58,370 nucleotides of DNA, from contig JAZQGP010000034.1 of the NCBI GenBank assembly GCA_045540015.1, forward strand, positions 1 through 58,370, given 5' to 3'. Each line of letters begins with the position of its first letter. The stretch's first letter is position 1. The notes under the pieces are model-generated. The model was given only the letters and a program-made list of their open reading frames with translations, had not been told where the DNA came from and did no database searches. Positions 58,212 through 58,370 of this stretch are shown in pieces. The DNA is from UMGS1387 sp045540015 (lineage in GTDB: Bacteria; Bacillota; Clostridia; Oscillospirales; CAG-382). The translations under genes were made by a program, and so were the position numbers.

Positions 58212-58216
58212 TATAT

Positions 58217-58370
58217 ATGAAAGCAACAGGAATAGTAAGAAGAATAGATGACCTCGGTCGAGTTGTTATCCCTAAGGAAATAAGAAGAACCATGAGAATA
58301 AGAGAAGGCGACCCATTAGAAATCTTCACCGACCGCGATGGAGAAGTGATATTCAAGAAGTATTCGCCTA
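58217..58370 (+). CDS. spoVT: Stage V sporulation protein T, N-terminal part (AbrB-like DNA-binding domain)
   Basis: The right edge cuts this gene after 51 codons. The start MKATGIVRRIDDLGRVVIPKE is nearly invariant in SpoVT/AbrB proteins and is followed by IRRTMRIREGDPLEIFTDRDGEV, the swapped-hairpin DNA-binding fold. The continuation KKYSP resembles SpoVT more than AbrB. SpoVT adjusts sigma-G forespore genes; its GAF-like domain lies outside the window. The ATG is at 58217-58219 with AAGGAG 10 bases upstream, inside the leader hairpin. It implies a spore-forming lineage, although some non-spore-formers keep spoVT. Confidence 0.9.
   Translation, partial: MKATGIVRRIDDLGRVVIPKEIRRTMRIREGDPLEIFTDRDGEVIFKKYSP

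Overview
The window looks like a chromosomal segment of an anaerobic, endospore-lineage Firmicute (class Clostridia, probably an uncultured gut relative of the Oscillospirales/Eubacteriales). This rests on the spoVT start at the right edge, a lipoteichoic-acid-synthase-type protein, low to moderate GC, AGGAGG-type ribosome binding sites, several TTG/GTG starts and sigma-A promoters close to TTGACA-17-TATAAT. No tRNA, rRNA, CRISPR array, insertion sequence or prophage gene was seen. Gene order is that of a core chromosome with carbohydrate-use islands. Taxonomy is inferred from protein resemblance, not from a search.

Layout. 1-650: 3' end of a methionine-gamma-lyase-family gene and a MITE-like inverted-repeat element. 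664-11977 (minus): a nine-gene, roughly 11 kb cell-envelope/housekeeping operon, transcribed murI, DUF1934 gene, S41 protease, gyrA, Sfp-type phosphopantetheinyl transferase, beta-helix protein, methyltransferase, mltG, U32 (TrhP-like) gene. 12337-14467 (plus): mreB and a NahK-like sugar kinase. 14570-19094: sugar isomerase-like gene divergent from an AraC regulator, then an LtaS-like enzyme and a second AraC regulator. 19196-22635: a chorismate mutase/shikimate dehydrogenase/shikimate kinase fusion and a membrane-anchored (alpha/alpha)6-barrel protein. 22779-26277: aconitase-family hydratase plus NADP-type isocitrate dehydrogenase, the oxidative branch from citrate to 2-oxoglutarate. 26332-31739: GH127 arabinofuranosidase divergent from its AraC regulator, then a GH38 alpha-mannosidase. 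31994-35975: a two-domain lipoprotein, an MBOAT acyltransferase and a DHHW protein, likely an envelope-polymer O-acylation system. 36033-41033: small lipoprotein, HAD phosphatase, AlkD-like protein, dxs, ThuA-like protein. 41168-49725: secreted subtilase, two paralogous solute-binding lipoproteins and a very large GH99-like protein. 49916-54916: trmO, serine hydrolase, cysK, pyk. 54980-57012: trxB, a Crp/Fnr regulator and trxA. 57163-58370: PHP-domain protein and the start of spoVT.

How the parts fit. GH38, GH127, the GH99-like protein, the NahK-like kinase, the sugar isomerase-like and ThuA-like proteins, three AraC regulators and two sugar-type binding lipoproteins point to use of mannose- and arabinose-containing glycans. 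GH38 and GH127 lack signal peptides and probably act on imported oligosaccharides.

The most notable observations are: (a) a class-II-type Crp/Fnr site, TGTGAC-N3-GTCACA, centred near -41 of the trxA promoter beside a Crp/Fnr gene whose recognition helix carries the R-E-x-x-x-R pattern that reads TGTGA; (b) a 12-bp perfect leader hairpin that buries the spoVT ribosome binding site and also resembles a terminator; (c) two separate AraC/enzyme pairs driven by back-to-back promoters whose -10 boxes lie 1-2 bp apart; (d) a trifunctional AroQ-AroE-AroK fusion; (e) intergenic arrays of unrelated short hairpins separated by a constant AGCTAAAT-like spacer at two loci.
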